A stretch of 64,000 bases of DNA from Kitagawia praeruptora (lineage: Eukaryota; Streptophyta; Magnoliopsida; Apiales; Apiaceae): NCBI GenBank assembly GCA_037693485.1, contig CM075354.1, positions 89,463,001 through 89,527,000 of the forward strand, given 5' to 3'. Below, piece after piece: positions 36,801-48,067 of this stretch (its first letter is position 1; each line of letters begins with the position of its first letter). Both the position numbers and the translations under genes were made by a program. The notes beneath the pieces are model-generated. The model searched no databases. It had not been told where the DNA came from and was given only the letters and a program-made list of their open reading frames with translations.

Positions 36801-39522
36801 AATCTATAGGTAGCTTAATGCTACCCTCTTCTTTCAAACGAATGCCGGTCTACATGACCTTCTAGAAGACAACATATGTCTATCTGCTCTTTCTTACAGA
36901 ACTTGGTAATGGTAGCGAGGATGTTCTGGAAGATATTGGTCGTGTTCAACGTGAATCTCTTATTATCTATTGCTCTTATTGAGGGCACTAAGCATCAGAT
37001 ATCATTTATGCATCACACTGCACCATCTCTGACAATCTTTATAACATTTATTGGTCACCATCCTCAGTCCCAATATATTCAGGGTATTTATAAAATTCAT
37101 CATCATGTATCTCAATTCATTTTACATCAAAAGTTCTCGCGGTTGGTGCTTGGTTAGAAGCAACCCCGCTTTGTCCTTTCATTGCTGGTCTAGTCACTTG
37201 ATAATCCTTTGTGACTTGGCCTCAACTAGCCACACTAAAATATGTGAGTTTAAGGGTTGGCGAATAGCATTACTTTTCTAGCAATTGCCGGCATAGTGCC
37301 TTCTTCTTTGGTATATTTTTTCTTTTTAATCTTTTCGAAACTTTACTCCATATAAGTCTCAATCGACTTCTCGGTATCGTCTCCGATCACATTTCCTTTA
37401 CTTTTATTCTTTCAACTACTCTTATTAATTCCACGTGCCACAAAAACTTAATACTTCGGGCATAATAACCTTTTCATTTAATTCAATCCCGGAATTTCTC
37501 AGTCCGGCTTGTTTCTTAATTATATTTCCCTTTTTCCTCCCAATCTCAACTTCAAAAATTTTATCCCTATAATCAATCATAATAATCGGGGTCTATCTAC
37601 CAACCCATACGGCGGCTACCTTACCCAATCAACAAGGTTCGCTCTGGCCCTTACTCTCTTCAGTGACATTTTCTGATAATCAGAAAGACAAGGTTTGCCA
37701 AAATTGGTCGAATTCCTTCCCAAAATTAGGGAAATTTTAGTCTATCTATCCACCCACTGGTAACACTAAAAAGATCCATTTCGATACCGGAAGAATATTT
37801 CTAGGAACATCCAAGCGGTTCGAACCATAGATAGTTAAAATAACGAAATGATTGACATAAAGTTGGGAATTTAACCATTGGAAAGAAACTAAATATATAT
37901 TCCATAGAAGGGAATTTAAAAGCTATAAACTGAAACATGCCACATCTCCCCGGTATATATTCGTCCTAGTAGTTGATGCCACCTAAACCTGTATGGGGTG
38001 CATCATAACATATCACACAGTCATTAGGCAACACCCATGCTGGGTCGTCACCGATTTCATCTTTAGCTCCAGGGAGATTTTCTCACATTTATCTTGTCCA
38101 TTCAAACTCTTTAATTTACAATTAAGTCGGGTGACGGGACTACACTCTTTGTAAAGTCCTGAGCAAATCTTGGGCGATACCTCATGAATTTATGAAATTT
38201 CTTACCTTTTCCAGTGGGGTTGGCCAGTCTCCATTTGAAACCGTCTTTAACTTGGTGGGGCCGACCAACACTACTCCTATTGATCATATGTCCTATTAAC
38301 TGGACTTCATTTTGCCAACACTCTTACTTCGAGAACTTGGCCTACACCTGTTCTTTCAGGTTTCATTTAAAAGCATTCTCAATTACATCTCAACCACTGC
38401 TAGCCTTACCTAATCCATTTAAGATTCAGTGTCAGAATAAACTTAAGGTAACTACCATAATCCATTCAAGGAAAAGAAGGAATTTAATATTCCTTTGAAT
38501 CACATGCATCTAATGTTTCTGGTTCATCATTCCACTGAATTGAACTAGACTTATACTTGGTTCCTGACGATAGCCTTATTACTAGTTTATCACAGACTCA
38601 CTGGTCTTCTCCTCTTGTAGGTTCTGAGATAATTGTCTCGCTTATTACTTCCTTATATTCTTTATCCAATCATGCCATCACCTTCCAATGTCTTTATTTT
38701 CTAAGTTGATCCATTCATAAAATGACATCTCACTGAAGAAAACCACCTCATCAATTTCAATGGTTTCATGAATTATAACCTATGAAATCTGCCTTCTCAT
38801 GGCGAATTACTATTGACAATATTTAAACTTAGCCCATTTATCAAATGATATGGCACTTACTGCCTCTATCCCAATTGCTCCCGGGGACTCTTCTCCTTGT
38901 CCTCTATTTTTGTTTTTGTTTTTTTTTTAATCATGTACCACTCTAACTCTTTTCTCATTAATCTGAAGGTCTCTAAGGATCTTTATCTATCCCCATATAA
39001 GACCTCAAGTAATTCCTAATATCCATCTTACCTGCTGGTACTTCATCCGGCAGTCCAGCTATGAATCCAATATGCATCTTTAGTTCTCTTAATAATATCT
39101 CAGTTCTTTACGCTCACTTCTCCGAGTACTGTACCTTAACTCTTATAGTCTCTCTGGCTGCAGCCCTTATTCCCTCAAGGGTAAATTCCTTCTTCCTAAC
39201 AGGGTTCTTTTCTTTAGCTGAACCTCCTTCTGGTTCTCAGTAAGGTATTCCGTCGAATCACCAAGCCGATCTCCAGCATCAGAACAAGCATCATTGTGTT
39301 ACTGCTCGTAATCCCCAAGGTCTGTCGCCTTACTAGTCGATACAAGAACGAGCTAAGTTACTATCATAATACTTTAGGGTTCCCATAAGGGTTTTATATG
39401 TCTGTACTACATTATGTAGTCCGACTATGAACTTGGCAAGAGTTCTTATTATCTTAGTGAATTTATTGTTTTAACGTCGCATCATCTCTGGGATTTATAA
39501 TGTAACTCTCTGATACCATTTC
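33857..39522 (-). pseudogene. Degenerate gag-pol internal region of A
   Basis: 5666 bp between polypurine tract (33857-33870) and PBS with no continuous protein. At the polypurine end the minus strand near 33900-33960 still reads a TWKLESKLTNKYP-like relic of the Tekay C-terminal tail. Remaining gag and pol are shredded by stops and frameshifts. Open frames scattered on the plus strand here (for example 34652-34891, 38214-38498) are antisense to the element and have no recognisable domain. Confidence 0.65.
39507..39518 (-). other. Primer-binding site of A (initiator Met tRNA type)
   Basis: The minus strand reads TGGTATCAGAGA four bases inside the 5' LTR end at 39523, the same spacing as in B. 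Confidence 0.87.
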
Positions 39523-42500
39523 TGTAACACCCCCAGATCCAGGGTCAGGGATCTGGTCGTTACGGTCTCAATATCCATCCATAAGACCAACATAATTTAA
39601 ATTACAACCTTGTGACCCAAAACAGCAACATAAAACACACCCGTTATAGTCCCAGAGATGAAATCAGAGTAACCATCAATATTATTAATCACAAGTTTGA
39701 GTTCTTACAACCCAAAGAATTAAAATTTTACCATTACATATTCTTTGCCATCCATTGGTATATGCCATATAATAAATACATTTGATGATCAAATGCTAAC
39801 AACTAGCCTACATGAAGCTGCATCCTCAGCAATGGTAGATATGACCTCAGCGGTTAATCCTCTGACGGCTGACACCTGCCTATGTTGGATACGCCTTGCG
39901 CGGCCATCTGATCTAGCTGTTGTTGTGATATAAATAAATAAAGCAAGGGTGAGCAATAGCCCACCAGAATATAATTGAACAGTGATAATGTATACAGTCC
40001 AAAATATATTTGAAACCATATGCCATGCATTAACGATCGTATTACCAATATAGGGTATGAGATGTAGTTACAAGGTAACTTAAAATATAATTGTTCCGAA
40101 GAAATATCTGCTATGACAAAGATAAGCAAGATATTATCAAATTTTCATGATAGAGCAACTTGCTGGAAGAATATTTCAATTCCAGTTCAAGCACTTTTCA
40201 AACCTGCCAACAATGATAATGTTGCAGAAAATTTCCCAATTTGGAAGATGAACTAATACGGGAGATTGCCGCGCCAGGAGCCACAACATTTACGATGATC
40301 AGTCGCATGTCATGCTCCCCATCATTTGTTCTCTACATGTAGAAGGAAGCACCGACGGATTGCCCGCCCTCTGGAACCCCCCGGCCAACGGTTGGGCCAT
40401 TGCTGGACCGGCGCCACTCGGCCACTAACGCGTCTCCTAGTTCGAATAACATCCATAACTCTGAAACCTAAAGTTCGTCCCCCTTTCCCCAAGTATAGTA
40501 CTTGTTGATAGGACTCCACAAAGTAGTCGTATCTAATTGGAAAGGAAAATTTCACCAATATTTCCCAAGCTGATGCTTGTTAATGGATATAAACTTGTTC
40601 CATCAATCTTATCCCTCGAGCGTTGAGGAGGTAACCAAACAGACTCATATCGATGTTTGAAAGAATCAAGATGTGAGTGACAAGATAGTTTAGCAAGTAT
40701 AGGACCGGGCAGTCCAATAAATAACATCTCTCAAGTGAGGTCCCCTTATATATTTTTGGAAGTTGAGCGAGTATTTAAATCTTCTTATAAGATAGATTTA
40801 AATCGAAATAAAGTTTTGGGAACCTCCCCTTGATAGAAATAGTCATAAAATATTCCGAAATATTTTACACCATATCTGAAGATGAAAGATAATCTTTGAA
40901 TAATATGAATTATTATAAAAAGAACTTAAAAGAATTTAAATAAATATTCCAAGAATATTTATTAAATCAATAATAATTAAGGAATATGATTAAATCATAA
41001 TATTGCTCGTAAGTAATCCTCGAATAAATATATAGAATTATTTACTAAATAACTCTCTTCTTTAAATGAATATTCAATATAATATTCATTAATTAAATAA
41101 ACTCAAATAAATATTTAAAATAATATTCACTAAATAAATCAAACCTTAAATGAATATTTGAAAATAATATTCATTTAATAAATAATATACTAAATGAATA
41201 GCCAAATAATATTCTTTTCGTAATCAAAACATTAAAGGAATATTCGAAGCAATATTCCTTAAGTAAATAAAACTTCAAATGAATATTTTAAAATAATATT
41301 CATCAAGTACATAAAATCTTAAATGAATATTCAAAATAATATTCATTTAATAAATAAATCCCAAATGAATATTCAATTGATATTCATTAAACAAATAATG
41401 TTCTAAATGAATATCCAATTAATATTCATCTAACTAATAATATTCTAAATAAATATCCAAATGATATTCAGTTAGTAATCAAAACCTTAATATTCGAAAT
41501 AATATTCCATGATTAATTAGAACTTCCAAAGAATACTTTTAAAATAATATTTATCAAATGCATAAAACTTAAATGAATATCCGAAAGTGATATTCATTTA
41601 GTGAATAAAATCCCAATAAATATCAAAGTAATTATTCATTAATAATCAAGCTCTAATGAATATTCAAAAATAATATTCATTTAATATTTCTCGACTGAAA
41701 TAATACTCAAATAACATTTCTTGAAAGATTTCCAAGTATTTGATACTTTTATGGAAATATAAATAATGTTTAATAATAACATTCCTCAAAATGAATACTA
41801 CTCTATCGCTGGAATCCTTCCGGGTTTCCACGACTATCTATATAACACAAAATACCGACTCCCGGTCTCATTTTTAAAGAATAAATATCATACGCCCTTC
41901 ACTAAGGGTCCTAGCAAAACAATCCTGCTTATAACTGATAATCCATATCTAGTCTATAAGCCAATATTAATTCAGGGAACAAGTATTCCAATATACTTTG
42001 AAAACAAACATGCATGCTATGACATATGTATAACAACAATCATATATATTATCACAACAACAGTTCCAAGGTATTGGAAACTTGCCTGGCAATCCTGTAG
42101 GGGTAGTGTGCCTCGTGTCAATCCGGTGATCTATAAATAGTCACAATAACCGAGGTCAATCACTTAACACTTTTTAAAATGCTAAGTATAACTTAACTTA
42201 AGTCGAAACACGTTTTCGAGTTATCTTGTTAAACACCCCTTAGTGCAATTCTCTTTATTCTCGCTATGACCCGTCATTCATTCGCTACTAAGACACGTCG
42301 TCATACTTACACTTTGTATATACTTAAGTCATATAAGTTTTAAGATCGATCATTTACGAATCAAGATTGTGCCATGAGTTTTATCGCCCGTTTTCTAAGT
42401 TATAACCAAAGTCATACTTTTAAGGGGTTCGTTCGCATTTAACCTCGATTCGAACATTTTTATAAAATCGGAAAACGATCCGTTTGACATGAGATTTTCT

Positions 42501-44485
42501 CTCACACCTTCCTTATGATCTCTAATATTTAATTGTCAAGATTCGCCACTGAATTCATAACACTAAAGGGGTCCAATTTCAGTTACAAACTTGCTTTTAC
42601 GGTTTCAAACCACTTTTACGATTTTAACCATAACTCCTAAACCGTAAGTCCGTTGGTTTCGATTCTTGCGCCAAAACGATCTATGAATCAAGATCTACAA
42701 GTTCATGGCAGGTCCTTAACCTTGTAAGAAACTTACAGTTTCGGACATGCTCTGTTTTTAACACCTATGTAAATTTCGACATTACAACGGCTTAAAAATG
42801 AATAATCCAATTTTCAAACAACCCAGATAATCATTCAACCAACAACCAACACTCATGGACACTATTTATCATCTTCCTCACTGTCTCAACAGGTCTTGGA
42901 GCCACAAAACATATTTTAACATTTTTATAACACCCACATAACATACACGCTCTAAATCATGCATACAAGCCATAAAAACCATAAAATCTCATATAAAACT
43001 CAAAGGTGGGTTAAGGGTTTACCTTCTTGGAAGCTCTAGAAACATTATAAAGTGTTTATAAACACTTAACAAGCCTTAGATAGTCTTTATATAGCTTAAT
43101 CCTTAAGAACAAAACAAGAAAACTAGTTAATCACTTCGGAGTTACTATTCATCAGTCCAAAGAAATGCAAAAACGAGGTCCTTACCTTGCTTTTCTGGAT
43201 CAGAGTCCTAAAGAAGAGTTGTAGAACATCTAACCAGCTTTCCAAAAAGCTAAAGAACACCAAATTTCATTGAGTAATGAAGGAGATATGGCCGTTAGAT
43301 AATCGGTCTAGAAACTGTCAAGCATCAGGACAGTTTGATACTTCAACTTTGGGAGGTGATTTGCCTAGGCTATACTACTTGGATTGCTATGAAACTTTGA
43401 GCGCATATTGCCCATGGAGTGGAGAGGCTGTGGTAAAAATTTGGTGATTTTATCATGGATATAAATGGAGATATGAATTTTTCTTTAAGTTGTGTTCTTG
43501 CTTGGCAGTTTTGAAGAAATGGAGAGAATGGAGTTTTGCTTTATGTTTTGGTGTTAATAATGCCATACACTTGCTATATAATGGATGCATCTCTTCTTAA
43601 TGTGTTGTCACTCATCTATAGGTGCCACTTGTTGGCTTCTTATTGGACCATGTGTTGGCTCCACATTAAACAAGTCCATTTTTGCAAAAGTGCACTTATA
43701 CCACCTAGCTTGTAGTTGACTTACAAACATGTCACTTAGGTTTCTCATTTTTCCACCAATCGCACTTGTTTGTCTCTTGGTTAATTGTTCGTTTCTTTGT
43801 CCGGTTATTACTCAATTTCCTTGCTTGTTCGGAGGAATAACTTATTCGTTTCTAGTTAGGGTTTTACCGAAAGCCTTCTTAATATTTATAATACTATTCT
43901 CCATCTTTCTTAATACTTCTCAAATTTAAATTCCTTAAATCCCTTTAATAATTCCTTAAGTCTTTCAGTGTCCAGGGAAATCTTGGAGAAAATAAAAGTG
44001 CTAATTTTTTGAATCCGATATCGTTTACATACACTTATCTCGCCCCTCGATCATGAATACGAACTCAGAAATCCGTTCTGAATGCTCCTATATAGCGTCG
44101 TCTAATAATATTCTTATTTTCCACCAAAAAAACTATTCATCCCTTATTCTCTTTTATTCCTTATATATTGTAAAAATGTCCTTGTTCTCTTTCGGGCGTT
44201 CCTTAACCCTTTCGCGGAACCACTTGACTAATAACAGATATCGATTTGGATGACATGAGAATATTTCTTCTACTTGGAATTTCCATATCTTATCTTTCTA
44301 GGAGATAGATTATTCTTATCTAGGTTGTCAACCCGTTGCATTCTTCCTAACATATAAACCTTAGAATCTATATCCATTCAACACTCATTCATTAGAACTG
44401 CTAATACCTTGTATTCAGAATCACTGTTCCTTCTTTCATCAATATATAAATAGTTTTAATTCTACCGAAAATTCGGGTTCTTACA
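39523..44485 (-). repeat. Element A 5' LTR, intact
   Basis: 4963 bp, uninterrupted, and exactly the same length as the split 3' LTR once B and one TSD are removed. Ends are TGTAACACCCCC and GGTTCTTACA on the plus strand. Confidence 0.95.
40900..41700 (-). repeat. AT-rich palindromic array in A 5' LTR
   Basis: Copy of the array at 30270-31060, with small changes such as AATATTCTTTTCG for AATATTATTTTCG. Confidence 0.8.
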
Positions 44486-44490
44486 TGATC
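44486..44490. repeat. TSD TGATC, right copy, flanking element A
   Basis: Matches 10790-10794; Copia LTR D resumes with AATGAGTAGAC directly after. Confidence 0.95.
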
Positions 44491-45167
44491 AATGAGTAGA
44501 CTATTACAACAAATCATTATTTGAGCACGGCCATGCATTTTATAGTCTCACTCAATCAAGAGGCCAATAATATCTCTCCTAATTATAGGAGGGTTAAATC
44601 CTTTATCTATCATTCATATTTTCCATACGACTCATGATATACCCGATGTCCACTTTTATCATCACTCGGTCAAAGGTAACTTTTAATGTTGTCAAAGTAT
44701 ATTAATCCTCGTATAGAAATATGATGATCTCAATTCAAAGGATCATTACACCATTACCACTGTGAGTTATTCTTATGACTTTATTAAACATGAAGAATCT
44801 CACTGTGGGTCTGTCCAGTACCATGTACTCCTACATGTACCTATGTATTGACTTTAGTATCTCCATACTTATAACCAATGAGATGTGGTTATCTGTCAAA
44901 CAACATACTAGTCTATTTATGTATTATTATTGTCCTATATAATAATAATCAACTAGGGACCTTTAAGAATATGATATATTATATAATCTCAAGTTCAAGT
45001 CATGTACTTAAACTATACAATGTGTATCATGATTCTAAGGACATTTATTATGCTAAAAAATATATCACAGTAATTAAAGTCATAATAAATACGTTTATTT
45101 AATAATCAAATGACATAAAGGTTTGTTCAAGAAACAATGTATTGCCTCTAGGGCACCTACACTAACA
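44491..45167 (-). mobile_element. Copia solo LTR D, right part
   Basis: Matches 735-1409 of the other family copy and ends CCTACACTAACA. TSD GTGTT follows at 45168-45172 instead of a polypurine tract, which is why D is called a solo LTR. Confidence 0.92.
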
Positions 45168-45172
45168 GTGTT

Positions 45173-46768
45173 ATGCTACCAAGGAGTTACATGTGTCATG
45201 GTATTGAAGATTTTAGCTAATGCAAAAGAAACGGAGGAGAAAGGAGCAATTTGTGTAAAATTCGGATCTTCTGGGTAGGTTGCGCAGTCTACACTGTTTT
45301 GGCCATATCTGGAATTCTAGAAATCCGTTTTCAGCGATCTTACTGTCCACGCGAAGCCTGGGAGATTTTTTACAATCTTGGACAGGTATGCCACACGCAG
45401 GCTGCGTGTGGTGGGCGCAGGCAGCGTGAAGAACAGACTGAAAAATTTTGCCAAATTTCTGATTCACTGTTTTGGTCATATCTTGAGTTCTACAAGTCCG
45501 TTTTGTGCGATCTTATAGTCCACGCGAAGCTAACGAGATTCTCTATCATTATAAAGTGGTCCAGATGTCCAATTACAAATTGAACGGCCCAGAAATACTG
45601 AAGAAAAGTCAGCTACGAATTTTCCTTAAAAACCGAATCAGTTTAGGAAACGTATTATGTGCCGAACTGCAGAAATTCAACTTTGACAAGGAAATTGCTA
45701 TAATTACTACTTCTAATAAGTATGGTAATTGCTCTGGGTGGCTAGAACATTCCAGAATCAGATCTACACAGGGAATTTGCAATTTTATTCTCATTCAAGA
45801 ACGGAAATTGCTAATCTTCTATTCCAATTCTAAAAAGGCAATTGTTTGGTGGACAAGACTTCTAGAGCCTATATAAACACATCCTACCATTGTAATTTAG
45901 ATAACCATTACATATCAATTACTTAGATTTATTTGTTTCTTTTCATACTTTGTTTTTATCATGGTTTCATCAGATCTCATGATGACGAGAGGTTCAATTA
46001 TGAACTAATCGTTGTCATGGGATTCCAACGGATTTATTTATGGAGCTTTAGTATCTTGATGCTTTAAAGATCTATGTGTAATGTATATCTGATATCCTCG
46101 TATGGTTATGCTTAATTAATAGATGCATCGCGGACATCTAATTTGTTAATCTCTTGTGAAGTGAAAGTGGATCTTGAGATTTAGAACTTGCCATGCTAGC
46201 ATAGGTTCATGATTGTTTATCAACATGATTCGTAGTATGAGATGAAAATACTTATATTTCCCTATGTGATCATTATGGATAACTTGTTCTTCAACCGTTA
46301 TGTTTTCAAATTCTATAGACATATAGGGTCTAAGCATAATTGGTGTCTATTCATCTTCTATCTCTTTTGTGGATGTATGGGTAGTTTGGTATACGTATGC
46401 TGACAGGTAGCGTGTACTTGTTTCATGTTATTCGATCAGATATCATAACCATTTCATATAGTGATTAAAGGTGTCAGATCTAAGCGAAGTATTTAATGAA
46501 GTTAGGATCCCATGTTTTCTCTTGCAGAAGTAATTAGATTTAAATTCTCGTTAGTTAGTTAATTCTTAGTTTGTTAATTTGTTTCTTAGTTAATTTTTAG
46601 TTAATCAAACTCCAAATTGTTATTTGTCTTAGCAGTGAATAATAATCATACATTGTTGCATAGGTACATCTACTGAATTAAAACCATAACCAAATCTCTG
46701 TGGGAACGAACTCGACTTATTCATATATTACTTGTGACCACGTACGCTTGCGTGAATTAGTGCAAACA
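45173..46768 (+). mobile_element. Gypsy (Athila/TAT-type) solo LTR E, right part
   Basis: Continues E after D. It contains a TATA-like box at 45869-45877 (CTATATAAAC) about two-fifths of the way through, then a T-rich stretch, and ends with the run CTCTGTGGGAACGAACTCG, CTTGTGACCACGTACGCTTG and GTGCAAACA, an ending typical of Athila/TAT LTRs. TSD AGAGC follows at 46769. Two near-copies of a GTCCACGCGAAGC-containing stretch lie at about 45300-45380 and 45475-45540. The plus frames at 45251-45583 and 45505-45876 have no known domain. Confidence 0.8.
45869..45880 (+). promoter_or_regulatory. TATA-like box of solo LTR E
   Basis: CTATATAAACAC precedes an AT-rich stretch, consistent with the U3/R promoter of a Gypsy LTR. 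Motif only. Confidence 0.4.
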
Positions 46769-46773
46769 AGAGC

Positions 46774-47462
46774 TTTAATGGGTAAGATAGGAAAAGATAA
46801 AGCTGGTTTGGGCTCACATAGAGAAAAGAGAATGAATACTAGTCTTCGAGATCCTTCATCACTGGCTGTTCCAGGTCTAGGTGTTACACAAGAGAGTTTA
46901 AATAGACTGGAATCAGTGCATTTAATTCACCAGAAGAGTTTAGAGAAAGATTTTCTTTTGTATTTTATGGTAGATGGGACTGTATACAAAATTGGTGAGG
47001 ATGATCTTGATTTAAAGCTATGGGAAGAATTAGAGTATGTTCTGTATATTTTCCAAGTGAAGAATCAAAGGACTCATCAAGCTGCAAATGTGCTGAGAAA
47101 GAAGATGCTGCATAATTTGGCAGTTAGAGGTATAAAGTATAACAGTCAGTATGTTCCAAAGTAAAGAGACTATCATGGTAATCTAGTTGAGATGAAGAAA
47201 GACAGTGCTAAGCTGAAGACAGACTTGGGTAACAGTGCTTGATTTTAACTCTGAGTCGAAGAGAGCATATTTCATCAGACTAGGTAATGAGATGAGAAGA
47301 AACAAAATCTATTCTCTGAGATCTGCTATTTATCAAACTGGTGAAACTGATCCTAAGCTGAAAGAGATCAAGGAGATTATGCAGAGAGAACTTGAAAATG
47401 CAGAGAGAAGATTGCTGATTGATTATCTCAGATCAACACCAGATGTTAAGGAAATTAAGTGA
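46774..47462 (+). pseudogene. SIRE-like element F: envelope-like ORF, C-terminal part
   Basis: Continues the frame broken at 9740: LMGKIGKDKAGLGSHREKR, then SLRDPSSLAVPGLGVT, then a helical region. A stop falls at 47162-47164. A one-base frame change near 47228 leads into a well-kept tail with MRRNKIYSLRSAIY and IMQRELENAERRLLIDYLR, ending at 47462. The same tail is on the minus strand at 63701-64000 in element G with about three-quarters identical residues. The function of this SIRE extra protein is not known; envelope-like is a label from position. It lies just before the polypurine tract and 3' LTR. Confidence 0.75.
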
Positions 47463-47621
47463 ATAGTGCTCTGTAAGAATTTCTTGCTTTCTATAGATTT
47501 TATTTAAGTAGAAGTTTAAACTCTGATTATTTGTTAAACACTGTATTTGTCTATTTTGGTTTTGACATCATCAATTATTGTTAACTTGTGCATTTTTACT
47601 AATGAACAAGTTGGGGGATAT
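47463..47621 (+). other. Element F 3' untranslated part and polypurine tract
   Basis: About 150 bp between the ORF end and LTR, ending in TTGGGGGATA at 47611-47620. The matching stretch of G is at 63539-63700 on the minus strand. Confidence 0.75.
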
Positions 47622-48067
47622 TGTTAGATATAATTGATGTAAGTAATAATCAGTGTTTAAGTGTTACAGTGATAAATCAGAGTTTAGCTGGAAGCAGTCA
47701 GAGTTTAGTTAAACGCTGACGAATGGAAGCTCGACAGAGTTTGTTAAACTCTGTCTAGAGGAAGCGTCTACAGGTCAACAGTGATTGAAGAATAATTAAA
47801 GATAATTATGGAAGCAATGTATTTGAAGATTGGATAGCTGTCAAAGAGATTGTGTTGACTAAGGAGACGTGTAGTAATCGTTATTGATATCAATTATATA
47901 GCTGATTTATAGGAGTATCAATTCATTGTAACCTAAGCAGCTTTCTGTGATATTTTACATCACTGAGAGAGGAATTATTAATTCCAAACAGTTTTTAATT
48001 GTTAAAGCGTGTGTTCTTGTTAATCTCTCATACAAATATTAATTATAATTGTGTATTCGGCCTAACA
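47622..48067 (+). repeat. 3' LTR of SIRE-like element F
   Basis: 446 bp, TGTTAGATATAATTGATG...GTATTCGGCCTAACA. Same family as the 549-bp LTR of G (62990-63538). F lacks about 100 bp that in G contains the TATA-like box and a following stretch, so this LTR may be a deleted form. The next bases (TAATC at 48068) would be its TSD, but the partner is outside the window. Confidence 0.88.

Larger units (their letters stand above)
10795..44485 (-). mobile_element. Tekay/Del-like chromovirus A, complete with two LTRs
   Basis: Minus-strand Gypsy element inserted in Copia LTR D with a 5-bp TSD. The 5' LTR is 39523-44485 (4963 bp). The internal region is 33857-39522 (5666 bp). The 3' LTR is 10795-11492 plus 29592-33856 (698 + 4265 = 4963 bp). 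PBS and polypurine tract are in place. The clade comes from the long LTRs, the TGTAAGAACCC...GGGGGTGTTACA ends, and a relic of the Tekay C-terminus beside the polypurine tract. By eye the LTR copies differ at about 28 sites (about 0.6%), so the insertion is recent. The internal region has no usable ORF. Confidence 0.9.

Noticed and set aside
10795..44485. Large identical blocks suggesting a segmental duplication or an assembly duplication
   Set aside because: The blocks are the paired LTRs of A and of B, with proper ends, TSDs, PBS and polypurine tracts, and scattered mismatches.
45251..45876. Overlapping plus-strand ORFs as a host gene
   Set aside because: They lie wholly within solo LTR E between its verified ends; no known domain.
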